A stretch of DNA of 49,757 bases from Paralimibaculum aggregatum. Its GTDB lineage: Bacteria > Pseudomonadota > Alphaproteobacteria > Rhodobacterales > Rhodobacteraceae. Below are positions 34,828-43,278 of the stretch, one piece after another; positions within the stretch are counted from its first letter, which is position 1, and each line of letters begins with the position of its first letter. The notes beneath the pieces were generated by a model. That model saw only the letters and a list, made by a program, of their open reading frames with translations. It ran no database searches and was not told where the DNA came from. Both the position numbers and the translations under genes were made by a program. The DNA lies in NCBI RefSeq assembly GCF_030270585.1, contig NZ_BSYI01000041.1, positions 1 to 49,757 on the forward strand, in the 5' to 3' direction.

Positions 34828-36018
34828 ATGCGCCTTTCCTCCCGCATCCAGCATGTCGTGCCCGGCGGCGACGACGGCTGGGAGATCTACTACCGCGCCC
34901 GCGCCATGGCGGAGGCCGGCGAGACCGTGACCATGCTCTCGATCGGCGACCATGACATCGGCCCGGATGCCGGGATCGTCGCGGCGCTGACCCGCAGCCT
35001 CGCGGCCGGGCATACCGGCTACACCCCCGTGGAGGGCACCGGCGAGCTGCGCGCCGCGATCGCCGCCACCCGCCCGGAGCCGACCGCGCCGGAGCAGGTC
35101 GCGGTCACCTGCGGCGGCCAGGCCGGGCTGTTCGCGGCGATGATGGCGGTGCTCGACCCGGGCGAGAGCTGCGTCGTGCTCGACCCCTATTACGCGACCT
35201 ATGCCCAGACCGTGCGCGCCGCCGGCGGCGTCCCGATCATCGTGCCCTGCCGCGCCGCCGACGGCTTCCAGCCCGATGCCGGGGCGATCCGCGCGGCGCT
35301 GCGGCCCGACACCCGCGCGGTGCTGCTGAACACGCCGAACAACCCGAGCGGCGCGGTCTATGACGCCGAGCGCATCGCAGCCCTGGTGGCGCTGGCCGAG
35401 GAGCGCGGCCTCTGGCTGATCTCCGACGAGGTCTATGCCAGCCAGGTCTGGGCGGGCAGCCATCGCAGCCCGCGCGCGCTGCCGGCCGGCGAGCCGCGCA
35501 CGCTGGTGGTCGGCTCGATGTCGAAATCCCACGGCATGACCGGCTTCCGCACCGGCTGGGTGATCGGCCCGCGTGCCGCGGTGGACCGGATCTGCGAGCT
35601 CGGCGTGACCACCACCTACGGGCTGCCGGGCTTCATCCAGGACGCCGCCGCCCATGCCCTCAGGCATGGCGAGGCGGCCGCCGCCGAGATCCGCGCCCGC
35701 TACGGCGCCCGGCGCGCGGCGGCGCTGGCGGCGCTCGGCAGCGGGCCGGGCTTTCGCGTGGTGCCGCCGGCGGGCGGCATGTATCTGCTGCTCGACATCC
35801 GCGAGACCGGGCTCACCGGCGACGCCTTCGCCGCGCGCCTGCTCGAGCGCTGCCGCATCGCGGTGATGCCGGGGGAGAGCTTCGGCGCGGCGGCGGCGGG
35901 GCATGTGCGCATCGCGCTCACCGTGGCCGAGCCGCTGCTGCTGCCGGCGCTGCGCGAGATCGCGGCGATGGCGGCCGGGCTGGCGATGCCGGCCGCCGCC
36001 GGCAGCTCCGCCGGCTGA
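34828..36018 (+). CDS. PLP-dependent aminotransferase, class I/II
   Basis: 396 aa fold-type I aminotransferase related to aspartate/aromatic aminotransferases. The PLP lysine is about K233 in SMSKSHGMTGFRTGWVIG. Other family features are GYTPVEGTGELRAAIAA, LNTPNNPSGAVYDAERI (with the conserved Asn) and LISDEVYASQVW, and the C-terminal Arg for the substrate carboxylate is expected in AAGHVRIAL. The substrate cannot be fixed from sequence. The ATG at 34828 (MRLSSRIQHV) has GGAG at 34815-34818; an upstream ATG at 34759 would add a Pro-rich leader. It converges on glutamate dehydrogenase with a 46-bp gap that holds a strong palindrome. Confidence 0.9.
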   Translation: MRLSSRIQHVVPGGDDGWEIYYRARAMAEAGETVTMLSIGDHDIGPDAGIVAALTRSLAAGHTGYTPVEGTGELRAAIAATRPEPTAPEQVAVTCGGQAGLFAAMMAVLDPGESCVVLDPYYATYAQTVRAAGGVPIIVPCRAADGFQPDAGAIRAALRPDTRAVLLNTPNNPSGAVYDAERIAALVALAEERGLWLISDEVYASQVWAGSHRSPRALPAGEPRTLVVGSMSKSHGMTGFRTGWVIGPRAAVDRICELGVTTTYGLPGFIQDAAAHALRHGEAAAAEIRARYGARRAAALAALGSGPGFRVVPPAGGMYLLLDIRETGLTGDAFAARLLERCRIAVMPGESFGAAAAGHVRIALTVAEPLLLPALREIAAMAAGLAMPAAAGSSAG

Positions 36019-36034
36019 GCCGGCGCCCGGGAAA

Positions 36035-36056
36035 CCCCGGCCCGCGCGGGCCGGGG
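36035..36056. terminator. Bidirectional terminator between convergent genes
   Basis: A perfect 22-nt palindrome (CCCCGGCCCGC paired with GCGGGCCGGGG) lies in the 46-bp gap between the aminotransferase and glutamate dehydrogenase genes. Position and symmetry fit a shared terminator for both strands. Confidence 0.65.
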
Positions 36057-36064
36057 CGGCCGGC

Positions 36065-37495
36065 TCAGAGCCCCTTGGCCTGGTAGGTCTGCGCCACCCG
36101 GTCGATGGCGATCACGAAGCCGGCGATGCGCAGGTCCGGCACGTCGTCGCGCGCATGCCAGACCTCGCGCATCGCCTGGTAGGCCACCCGCATGGTGTCG
36201 TCGAGGCCCGAGCGCACGAGGTTCAGCTCGTCGGCGCCGCGGCTGAAGCGCTGGCGGAACTCCTCCGACACGGTCTTCCCGGTGAGCCGCTCGAGTTCGT
36301 CCATCAGGATCTGCTGGCGGCTCTCCTCCTCGCGCCGCTGCATCCGGCCGAAGCGGATATGGCTGAGGTTCTTGACCCATTCGAAATAGGAGACCGTGAC
36401 GCCGCCGGCATTGGCATAGAGATCGGGGATGATCACGCAGCCCTTCTCGCGCAGGATCGTGTTGGCCCCCGCGGTCACCGGCCCGTTCGCCGCCTCGATG
36501 ATCAGCGGCGCCTTGATGCGGTGCGCGTTGGCGAGGTTGATCACGCCCTCCAGCGCCGCCGGCACCAGGATGTCGCATTCCTCCTCGAGCAGCACCGGCC
36601 CGTCCTCGCGATAGGCCGCGCCGGGGAAGTCCTTGACCCCGCCGGTGGCGCCGATATGGCTCCGCACCGCCTCGACCGAGAGCCCGCTCTCGCTGTAGAT
36701 CGCGCCGTCGCGCTCGATGATGCCGATGATCTTGCAGCCGTCCTCCTCCTCGAGGAACTTGGCGGCGTGATAGCCCACATTGCCGAGGCCCTGGATGATC
36801 ACCCGCTTGCCGCCGAGGCCGGGGGAGAGGTTGGCGATCTTCACGTCCTCGGGGTGGCGGAAGAACTCGCGCAGCGCGTATTGCACGCCGCGCCCGGTGG
36901 CCTCGACGCGGCCGGCGATGCCGCCCGAGTTGCGCGGCTTGCCGGTGACGCAGGCGCGGCTGTCGATATCGGTGGTGTGCATCCGGGCATACTGGTCGGC
37001 GATCCAGGCCATCTCGCGCTCGCCGGTGCCCATGTCGGGTGCCGGCACGTTCTGCGAGGGGTTGATCAGGTCGCGCTTGATCAGCTCGTAGGCGAAGCGC
37101 CGGGTGATCTGCTCGAGCTCGTGCGCGTCCCATTCGCGCGGGTCGATGCAGAGCCCGCCCTTGGAGCCGCCGAAGGGCACCTCCACCAGCGAGCACTTGT
37201 AGGTCATCAGCGCCGCCAGCGCCTCGACCTCGTCCTGGTGCACCGCCAGCGCATAGCGGATGCCGCCCTTCACCGGCTCCATGTGCTCGGAATGCACCGA
37301 GCGATAGCCGGTGAAGGTGTGGATCTCGCCGCGCAGCCGCACGCCGAAGCGCACGGTATAGGTCGAGTTGCAGACCCGGATCTTCTGCGCCAGCCCCCTC
37401 GGCAGGTCCATCCGCTCGGCCGCCTGGTTGAACATGATGTCGACGCTGTCGCGGAAACTCGGCTCGTTGGTGCCCTGATAGACGGTCTGGGCCAT
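36065..37495 (-). CDS. gdhA: Glu/Leu/Phe/Val dehydrogenase (glutamate dehydrogenase)
   Basis: 476 aa oxidative deaminase, most likely NAD-type glutamate dehydrogenase. The substrate lysines are seen at K76 (PVKGGIRY), K100 (MTYKCSLVEVPFGG) and K112 (GSKGG). PAPDMGTGEREMAWIADQY carries the conserved Asp, and the dinucleotide-binding motif is VIIQGLGNVGYHAAKFLEEE. The order of length and motifs fits alphaproteobacterial Glu/Leu/Phe/Val dehydrogenases; Leu dehydrogenase activity is less likely at this length. The ATG at 37495 has GGGGAGGAG upstream on its strand. It diverges from the photolyase gene with a 205-bp spacer. That spacer contains AT-richer DNA around 37604-37640 (with TTGACC at 37606-37611), probably the promoter region. 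Confidence 0.92.
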   Translation of the reverse strand: MAQTVYQGTNEPSFRDSVDIMFNQAAERMDLPRGLAQKIRVCNSTYTVRFGVRLRGEIHTFTGYRSVHSEHMEPVKGGIRYALAVHQDEVEALAALMTYKCSLVEVPFGGSKGGLCIDPREWDAHELEQITRRFAYELIKRDLINPSQNVPAPDMGTGEREMAWIADQYARMHTTDIDSRACVTGKPRNSGGIAGRVEATGRGVQYALREFFRHPEDVKIANLSPGLGGKRVIIQGLGNVGYHAAKFLEEEDGCKIIGIIERDGAIYSESGLSVEAVRSHIGATGGVKDFPGAAYREDGPVLLEEECDILVPAALEGVINLANAHRIKAPLIIEAANGPVTAGANTILREKGCVIIPDLYANAGGVTVSYFEWVKNLSHIRFGRMQRREEESRQQILMDELERLTGKTVSEEFRQRFSRGADELNLVRSGLDDTMRVAYQAMREVWHARDDVPDLRIAGFVIAIDRVAQTYQAKGL

Positions 37496-37700
37496 GACGC
37501 TCCTCCCCTCTTTCGCGACGCCTCGTCTGGGCAATCGCCTGTTTATGGTGCCGATCCTGCGCCGATTGCCACGGGCGGTCAATCGCGAGGCCGGTGCCCG
37601 CAGCCTTGACCTTCCGGGGTTTGCGTTACTTCCATTTTCACCCCCAAGGCACGGAATTTCCCGCCCGCCGCACGGGAGCAGACCCGAGAGCGCCGCGCCG

Positions 37701-39137
37701 ATGTCCGACAGCCCCGCCGCCACCATCCTCTGGCTCCGCCGCGACCTGCGGCTGGCCGATCACCCGGGCTGGGCCGCGGCGCTGGCCGGCGGCGGGCCGG
37801 TGATCCCGGTCTTCCTGCTCGACCCGGTGACCGAGCGCCAGCTCGGCGCGGCGCCGGCCTGGCGGCTCGGGCAGAGCCTCGCCGATCTCGCCGGCAGCAT
37901 CCGCGACAAGGGCTCGCGGCTGGTGCTGCGCCGCGGCGACGCGCTGGAGACGCTGCGGGCGCTGATCGCCGAGACCGGCGCGCGCCGGGTGGTCTGGTCG
38001 CGCCTCTACGACAGCGCCAGCCGCGAGCGCGACACCGCGGTGAAGGCGGCGCTGAAGGCGGACGGCATCGCCGCCGAGAGCGTCAACGCGCATCTCCTCT
38101 TCGAGCCCTGGGAGGTGGCGACCAAGACCGGCAGCTTCTACAAGGTCTACACGCCGTTCTGGAAGGCGGTGCGCGGCGCCGATCTCGCCGAGCCGCTGGT
38201 CACCCCGCCGGACCTCGCGCCGCCCGGGCGCTGGCCGGCCTCCGAGGATCTCGCCGACTGGCGCCTCGAGGCGGCGATGGACCGCGGCGCGGCGATCGTG
38301 GCGCGCCATGCCGCGGTCGGCGAGGCGGCGGCGCGCGGCCGGCTCGGCTGGTTCACCGGCGAGGCGATCGGGCGCTACCGGGCGGAGCGCGACCGGCTCG
38401 ACCGCGACGCCACCTCGCGGCTCTCGGCCGCGCTCTCGCTCGGCGAGATCTCGGCGCGCACGGTCTGGCATGCCGGCTGGCGCGCCGCCGGGCGGCTGGG
38501 CGGCGGCGCCTCGGCGGCGGCGGAGAGCTTCGTCTCGGAGCTGGTCTGGCGCGAGTTCGCCTATCACCTGCTGCACCACACGCCGCAGATCGAGCACCGC
38601 AACTGGCGCCAGGAATGGGATGCCTTCCCCTGGGCCGCCGACAGCGACGCCGCCGAGCGCTGGCGCCAGGGCCGCACCGGCATCGAGGCGGTCGATGCGG
38701 GAATGCGCGAGATGTATGTCACCGGCACCATGCACAACCGCGCGCGGATGCTGGTGGCGAGCTTCCTGACCAAGCACCTGATGGTCGACTGGCGCGCCGG
38801 CGAAGCCTGGTTCCGCGACTGCCTGGTGGACTGGGACCCGGCCTGCAACGCGATGGGCTGGCAATGGGCCGCCGGCACCGGGCCGGACGCCGCGCCGTTC
38901 TTCCGCGTCTTCAACCCGGAGACCCAGGCCGCGAAGTTCGACCCGGACCGGCGCTATCGCGACCGCTGGATCGCCGAGGGCCGCGCCGCACCGCACGAGG
39001 ATGCGCTAAGCTGGTTCGGCGCGATCCCGCGCGGCTGGGGGCTCTCTCCCGGCGATGCCTATCCCGCCCCCGTGGTGGGTCTCGCGGAGGGGCGCGAACG
39101 GGCGCTCGCCGCCTACAAGAAACTGCGCGCCGCATGA
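37701..39137 (+). CDS. phrB: Cryptochrome/photolyase family protein (CPD photolyase type)
   Basis: 478 aa flavoprotein repairing UV-induced pyrimidine dimers with light. The N-terminal antenna domain begins TILWLRRDLRLADHPGWAAA. The FAD domain has TSRLSAALSLGEISARTVW, SELVWREFAYHLLHHTP, MHNRARMLVASFLTKHLMVD, then DWDPACNAMGWQWAAGTGPD and FRVFNPETQAAKFDP, all typical of class I photolyases. The substrate Glu/Trp pattern ELVWREF is present. The start at 37701 (MSDSPAATILW) is set by homology; the ribosome site is weak. It heads a string of genes in the same direction: FAD oxidoreductase, DUF1365, CFA-like methylase, TrgA-like, MFS. In Rhodobacter relatives such genes belong to light or singlet-oxygen responses. 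Confidence 0.93.
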   Translation: MSDSPAATILWLRRDLRLADHPGWAAALAGGGPVIPVFLLDPVTERQLGAAPAWRLGQSLADLAGSIRDKGSRLVLRRGDALETLRALIAETGARRVVWSRLYDSASRERDTAVKAALKADGIAAESVNAHLLFEPWEVATKTGSFYKVYTPFWKAVRGADLAEPLVTPPDLAPPGRWPASEDLADWRLEAAMDRGAAIVARHAAVGEAAARGRLGWFTGEAIGRYRAERDRLDRDATSRLSAALSLGEISARTVWHAGWRAAGRLGGGASAAAESFVSELVWREFAYHLLHHTPQIEHRNWRQEWDAFPWAADSDAAERWRQGRTGIEAVDAGMREMYVTGTMHNRARMLVASFLTKHLMVDWRAGEAWFRDCLVDWDPACNAMGWQWAAGTGPDAAPFFRVFNPETQAAKFDPDRRYRDRWIAEGRAAPHEDALSWFGAIPRGWGLSPGDAYPAPVVGLAEGRERALAAYKKLRAA

Positions 39138-39222
39138 GCGCGGCTGCATCCGGAGCCCGCCCCGGCGGGTATCGTCTGCAGGCAACCGGACAAGATCAAC
39201 AGACCAAGGCACAGGACCGAGC

Positions 39223-40530
39223 ATGAAGATTGCAATTGTGGGCGCCGGGATCTCCGGGCTCGGCGCGGCGCTGGCGCTCTCCGAGCGGCACGATGTGCGG
39301 ATCTACGAACAGGCCGGCCGGCTGGGCGGCCATGCCAACACCGTGGAGGCGGCCTTCCCGGACGGGATGCAGCCGGTGGACACCGGCTTCATCGTCTACA
39401 ACCAGCGCAACTACCCCAATCTCTGCGGGCTGTTCGCGCATCTCGACGTGCCGACGAAATGGTCCGACATGTCGTTCGGCTTCTCGCTCGGCGGCGGCGC
39501 CTGCGAATATGCCTGCGACAACCTCGACAAGGTGTTCGCCCAGCGCTGGCGGGTGTTCGACCCGCGCTTCATCCGGATGACGCGCGAGATCCTGCGCTTC
39601 ACCAGGGTCGGGCAGGCCGATCTGGCGGGCGGCCGGGCCAACGACCTGGCGCTCGGCGAATGGCTCGAGAGTCGGCGTTTCTCGCCCTGGTTCCGCGAGC
39701 GCTTCCTGCTGCCGATGGGCGGGGCGATCTGGTCGACCTCGGTGGCGCGGATGCTCGATTTCCCGGCGCGCAACTTCCTCAACTTCTTCTGCAACCACGA
39801 CCTGATGACCGGGCTCGACCCGGCGCAGCGCTGGCGCACGGTGGATGGCGGCTCGCGGGAATATGTCCGCCGGGTGCATGCCCGCCTCGGCCCGCGGGTG
39901 CAGCTCGGCCGCGCCGCGGCGCGGGTCGAGAGCGCCGGGGCGCGCCCGCGGATCCGCTTCGCGGACGGCACGGCGGAGCGCTTCGACCAGGTGGTGCTGG
40001 CGGTTCACGGCCCCGAGGCGCGCCGGCTGCTGGCCCGCCCGGACGCGCAGCAGGCGCGCCTGCTCGGCAGCTTCCGCACCACCGAGAACCGCGCCGTGCT
40101 GCATTCCGACACCCGGCTGATGCCGCGGCGCCGGCGGGTCTGGTCGTCGTGGAACTTCCTCGCCGACCGGCACGAGGCCGAGGGCACCCGCCCGGCGCAG
40201 GTGACCTACTGGATGAACCGGCTGCAGGGCATTCCCGAGCACCGGCCGCTGTTCGTCAGCCTCAACCCGCGCGACGAGATCGACCCGGCGCTGACCCATG
40301 GCGTCTACGACTATGCCCATCCCTTCTTCGACCTCGCCGCCTTCGAGGCACAGCGCGGGATGGATGCGATCCAGGGCCGCGGCGGGGTCTGGTATGCCGG
40401 CGCCTGGCTCGGCTACGGCTTCCACGAGGACGGGCTGCGGGCCGGGCTGCGGGTCGCCGACGCGCTCGGCGCGCGCCCGGCCTGGGCGGCCGATCCCGGC
40501 CCGCCGATGGTGGCCGCCGATGCGGCCTGA
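39223..40530 (+). CDS. FAD-dependent oxidoreductase, amine oxidase-like
   Basis: 435 aa protein with an N-terminal FAD site, IAIVGAGISGLGAALALSER (residues 3-22), followed by YEQAGRLGGHANTVEA. The characteristic PVDTGFIVYNQRNYPNLCGL follows. The C-terminal FAD contact is GVWYAGAWLGYGFHEDGLRA. This subfamily (NAD(P)/FAD-binding, amine oxidase domain) is regularly found next to DUF1365 and CFA-synthase-like genes. In Rhodobacter sphaeroides a flavoprotein of furan fatty acid synthesis (UfaD) acts with a CFA-like methylase; whether this is its counterpart is inference. AGGA (39213-39216) precedes the ATG. It overlaps the next gene by 11 nt. Confidence 0.85.
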   Translation: MKIAIVGAGISGLGAALALSERHDVRIYEQAGRLGGHANTVEAAFPDGMQPVDTGFIVYNQRNYPNLCGLFAHLDVPTKWSDMSFGFSLGGGACEYACDNLDKVFAQRWRVFDPRFIRMTREILRFTRVGQADLAGGRANDLALGEWLESRRFSPWFRERFLLPMGGAIWSTSVARMLDFPARNFLNFFCNHDLMTGLDPAQRWRTVDGGSREYVRRVHARLGPRVQLGRAAARVESAGARPRIRFADGTAERFDQVVLAVHGPEARRLLARPDAQQARLLGSFRTTENRAVLHSDTRLMPRRRRVWSSWNFLADRHEAEGTRPAQVTYWMNRLQGIPEHRPLFVSLNPRDEIDPALTHGVYDYAHPFFDLAAFEAQRGMDAIQGRGGVWYAGAWLGYGFHEDGLRAGLRVADALGARPAWAADPGPPMVAADAA

Positions 40531-41371
40531 GCCGGGCATCCGGGCGGCCGCCCCGGCACCGGCGGAGGCGCCGGCCGAGACGCTGGCCGAGACGCCGGCG
40601 GCCTGCCTCTATCCGGGCCATGTGATGCACATGCGCCTGAGCCCCTTCGCGCACCGCTTCCGCTACCGCGTGTTCACCCTGCTGATCGATGCCGACCGGA
40701 TGGCGGAGACCTGCGCGCCGCTGCGCCTGCTGGGCTTCGAGCGCCGCCGCCTGCTCAGCCTCTGGCGGCGCGACCACGGCCCCCGCGACGGCACCGACCT
40801 GCGCCCCTGGGTCGAGGCGCGGCTGGCCGAGCGCGGGCTGCCCCGGCCGGCGCGGATCTGGCTGCTGAGCTTCCCGCGCATCCTCGGCTATGCCTTCAAC
40901 CCGCTCTCGGTCTATTTCTGCCACGACGAGGCCGGCGCGCTGGAAAGCGTGGTCTACGAGGTCAAGAACACCTTCGGCGACCAGCACGCCTATGCCCTGC
41001 CGGCCCGGCCCGGGCGCGACGGCACGGTGCGCCACGAGACCGACAAGGGCTTCTTCGTCTCGCCCTTCATCGGCATGGACCAGCGCTATGCCTTCACCAT
41101 CCGCGCGCCGGGCGAGCGGCTGGCGCTGCGCATCCGCCAGGGCGACGGCAGCGGCCCCTGGCTGATCGCCGCGCAGACCGGCCGGCGCCGCCCGCTCAGC
41201 GATGCCAGCCTGCTGGCGCGCTGGCTGTCGCACCCGCTGATGACCGTCAAGGTCTTCGCCGCGATCCACTGGCAGGCGCTGCGGCTGTGGCGCAAGGGCG
41301 CGCGCTTCCACCGCTATCGCGGCCCCTATCCGCAGGCCGACGCCGCGGCGCGGCAGACGAATTTGGGCTAG
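40520..41371 (+). CDS. DUF1365 family protein
   Basis: 283 aa protein of the DUF1365 family, of unknown biochemical role. Hallmarks are LYPGHVMHMRLSPFAHRFRY (about residues 29-48), SFPRILGYAFNPLSVYFCHD (about 119-138), VVYEVKNTFGDQHAY, and HETDKGFFVSPFIGMDQRYA. The first 25 residues are an Ala/Pro/Glu-rich leader outside the domain, so a later start is possible. The proposed ATG at 40520 lies inside the preceding gene, an 11-nt overlap. The family is usually linked to CFA-like methylases, and the assumed role is in lipid modification. Confidence 0.87.
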   Translation: MRPEPGIRAAAPAPAEAPAETLAETPAACLYPGHVMHMRLSPFAHRFRYRVFTLLIDADRMAETCAPLRLLGFERRRLLSLWRRDHGPRDGTDLRPWVEARLAERGLPRPARIWLLSFPRILGYAFNPLSVYFCHDEAGALESVVYEVKNTFGDQHAYALPARPGRDGTVRHETDKGFFVSPFIGMDQRYAFTIRAPGERLALRIRQGDGSGPWLIAAQTGRRRPLSDASLLARWLSHPLMTVKVFAAIHWQALRLWRKGARFHRYRGPYPQADAAARQTNLG

Positions 41372-41422
41372 GCGAGACGTTGGCCAGGGTTTATTCATCG
41401 CATGACGACGGGAGAGGTGTGA

Positions 41423-42631
41423 ATGGCGCTGAAAAGCACCAGGGGACAGACTGCCCTGCCTCGGCGGTTCGACCCCTTTTTCGCGATTCTCGAGCGGATC
41501 GAACACGGCAGTGTCGAGGTCGGCCTGCCGGACGGTCGGGTATTCCTCGCCGAGGGCGAGGCCCCCGGCCCCGCCGGCCGCTTCGACGTGGTCAACCCGG
41601 AGATGTTCGCGCGGCTGATCCGCGAGGGCGAGCTCGGCTTTGCCGAGATGTTCATCGACGGCTGGTGGACCACGCCCGACCTGCAGCCGCTGCTCGACGT
41701 GCTGCTGCTCAACAACCGGGCGATCGGGCGCAACTTCACCGGCATGGGCCTGGTGCGCGCCTATGAGCGGCTGCGCCACCAGCTGCGCGGCAATTCGCGC
41801 CGGGGCGCGAAGCGGAACATCTCGGCGCATTACGATCTCGGCAATGCCTTCTACGCCGCCTGGCTCGACCGCTCGATGACCTATTCCTCGGCGCTGTTCG
41901 CCCCGGGGCGCGACGATCTGACGGATGCGCAGCGCAACAAGTATGCCGCGATCTGCGACCGGATGCAGCTCGCGCCCGATCACGAGGTGCTGGAGATCGG
42001 CTGCGGCTGGGGCGGCTTCGCGGAATACGCCATCGCCGAGCGCGGCGCCCGCGTCACCGGCCTCACGCTGTCGCGCGAGCAGGCCGATTTCGCGCGGGCC
42101 CGGCTCTTCGAGGCGGGGCTGGCCGAGCGCGCCGAGATCCGGCTGCAGGACTATCGCGACGAGCGCGGGCGCTATGACGGCGTCGCCTCGATCGAGATGT
42201 TCGAGGCGGTCGGCGAGAAGTACTGGCCGACCTTCTTCGGCACGCTGCGCGAGCGCCTGAAGCCCGGCTCGCTCGCGGCGATGCAGGTAATCACCATTGC
42301 CGACGATCTGTTTGCAGGTTATCGGAAGGGCACGGACTTCATCCAGAAGTTCATCTTTCCGGGTGGCATGTTGCCCTCACCTCAGATTTTTCGTGCCGAG
42401 GTGGAGAGATCCGGTCTGGATCTGATAGGGTCTATGGAGTTTGGTAAAGATTATTCGCGCACCTTGCGCGAGTGGCGGGAGCGGTTCAACGGGGCGTGGC
42501 AGGACATCGCGGCGTTGGGGTTCGATGGTCGGTTCCGGCGGATGTGGAACTTCTATCTCGCCAGTTGCGCGGCGTGTTTCGCTGCCGGAACGACGGATGT
42601 GTCACAGGTGGCGTTGCGGCGGGGTACGTGA
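41423..42631 (+). CDS. Cyclopropane-fatty-acyl-phospholipid synthase family methylase
   Basis: 402 aa SAM-dependent methylase acting on unsaturated acyl chains of membrane lipids. Motif I is VLEIGCGWGGFAEYAIAERG. The lipid-binding/catalytic part includes NISAHYDLGNAFYAAWLDRS, MTYSSALF, MFEAVGEKYWPTFF and DFIQKFIFPGGMLPSPQIF. The Glu of the usual MFEHVG is kept, but the His beside it is Ala. The stretch corresponding to the E. coli active-site His (LLHTI) reads AMQVITI. This may mean methyl or methylene transfer rather than cyclopropane formation. GGAGAGG (41411-41417) precedes the ATG. The last ~345 bp (from about 42285) use many A/T-ending codons, unlike the first 860 bp. Confidence 0.88.
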   Translation: MALKSTRGQTALPRRFDPFFAILERIEHGSVEVGLPDGRVFLAEGEAPGPAGRFDVVNPEMFARLIREGELGFAEMFIDGWWTTPDLQPLLDVLLLNNRAIGRNFTGMGLVRAYERLRHQLRGNSRRGAKRNISAHYDLGNAFYAAWLDRSMTYSSALFAPGRDDLTDAQRNKYAAICDRMQLAPDHEVLEIGCGWGGFAEYAIAERGARVTGLTLSREQADFARARLFEAGLAERAEIRLQDYRDERGRYDGVASIEMFEAVGEKYWPTFFGTLRERLKPGSLAAMQVITIADDLFAGYRKGTDFIQKFIFPGGMLPSPQIFRAEVERSGLDLIGSMEFGKDYSRTLREWRERFNGAWQDIAALGFDGRFRRMWNFYLASCAACFAAGTTDVSQVALRRGT

Positions 42632-42714
42632 GGGCGCGCGGCAGGGGTCGCATCGCCCGATGGGATGGAACGCGCGGCCGCTGGCGGCGGGGACCATGAA
42701 CGGGAGGCTGCTGG

Positions 42715-43215
42715 ATGCTGCTCTACCGCGCGCTCTGCGCCCTCTTCGTCGCCTGGGCGATGAACTGGTCGTTCTCGCGGCCGGAAGCGGAGCTGCTGCG
42801 CAACGAGATCCCTGAATTCGCAGCCATCGCCCCCTTCGCGGGCGCCCTTGTCGGCTTCGTCAACCTGGCCCGGCGGCAGGGTTGGGGCGGCATCGTGGCG
42901 GTGGCCAACGGGATGTGGGCCGGCTTCCTGTCGATCGTCATCACCAGCGTGATCTTCGTCTTCACCCGGGCGGCGGATTCGACCGCCCGCGTCGGCGACA
43001 CCGACACCGATTTCGTCTTCAAGATCATCTCCGAGAGCGTCGCCGAGGTGGTCGACAACCTCGCCTCGTTCCCGCTGCTGGTGCTCTGCATCGGCGCCTC
43101 GGCGGTGGTCGGGCTGGTCACCGAGGTGATCCACTGGGCGCTGGTCAAGCTGCGCAAGCGCAAGGGCCTCAAGGAGCGCAACGACCGCCGCGCCCATCGC
43201 CCCTCGATGTACTGA
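42715..43215 (+). CDS. TrgA-like membrane protein
   Basis: 166 aa protein with about four hydrophobic segments (residues 1-18, 35-55, 62-90 and 110-145) and a very basic end (LRKRKGLKERNDRRAHRPSM). Size, N-terminal pattern (AMNWSFSRPEAELLRNEIPE) and topology resemble TrgA of Rhodobacter, a membrane protein reported with tellurite resistance. The motif MWAGFLSIVITSVIFVF supports this. The exact function is unknown. GGGAGG at 42702-42707 precedes the ATG with 7 nt spacing. It lies 83 bp after the CFA-like gene. No trgB or cysK follows. Confidence 0.65.
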   Translation: MLLYRALCALFVAWAMNWSFSRPEAELLRNEIPEFAAIAPFAGALVGFVNLARRQGWGGIVAVANGMWAGFLSIVITSVIFVFTRAADSTARVGDTDTDFVFKIISESVAEVVDNLASFPLLVLCIGASAVVGLVTEVIHWALVKLRKRKGLKERNDRRAHRPSMY

Positions 43216-43278
43216 GCCGCGGCGCGTTCCACGTGAACTCCGCTTGAAGCGGGGCGGCCGCGGGCCATCTCGCCCGGC

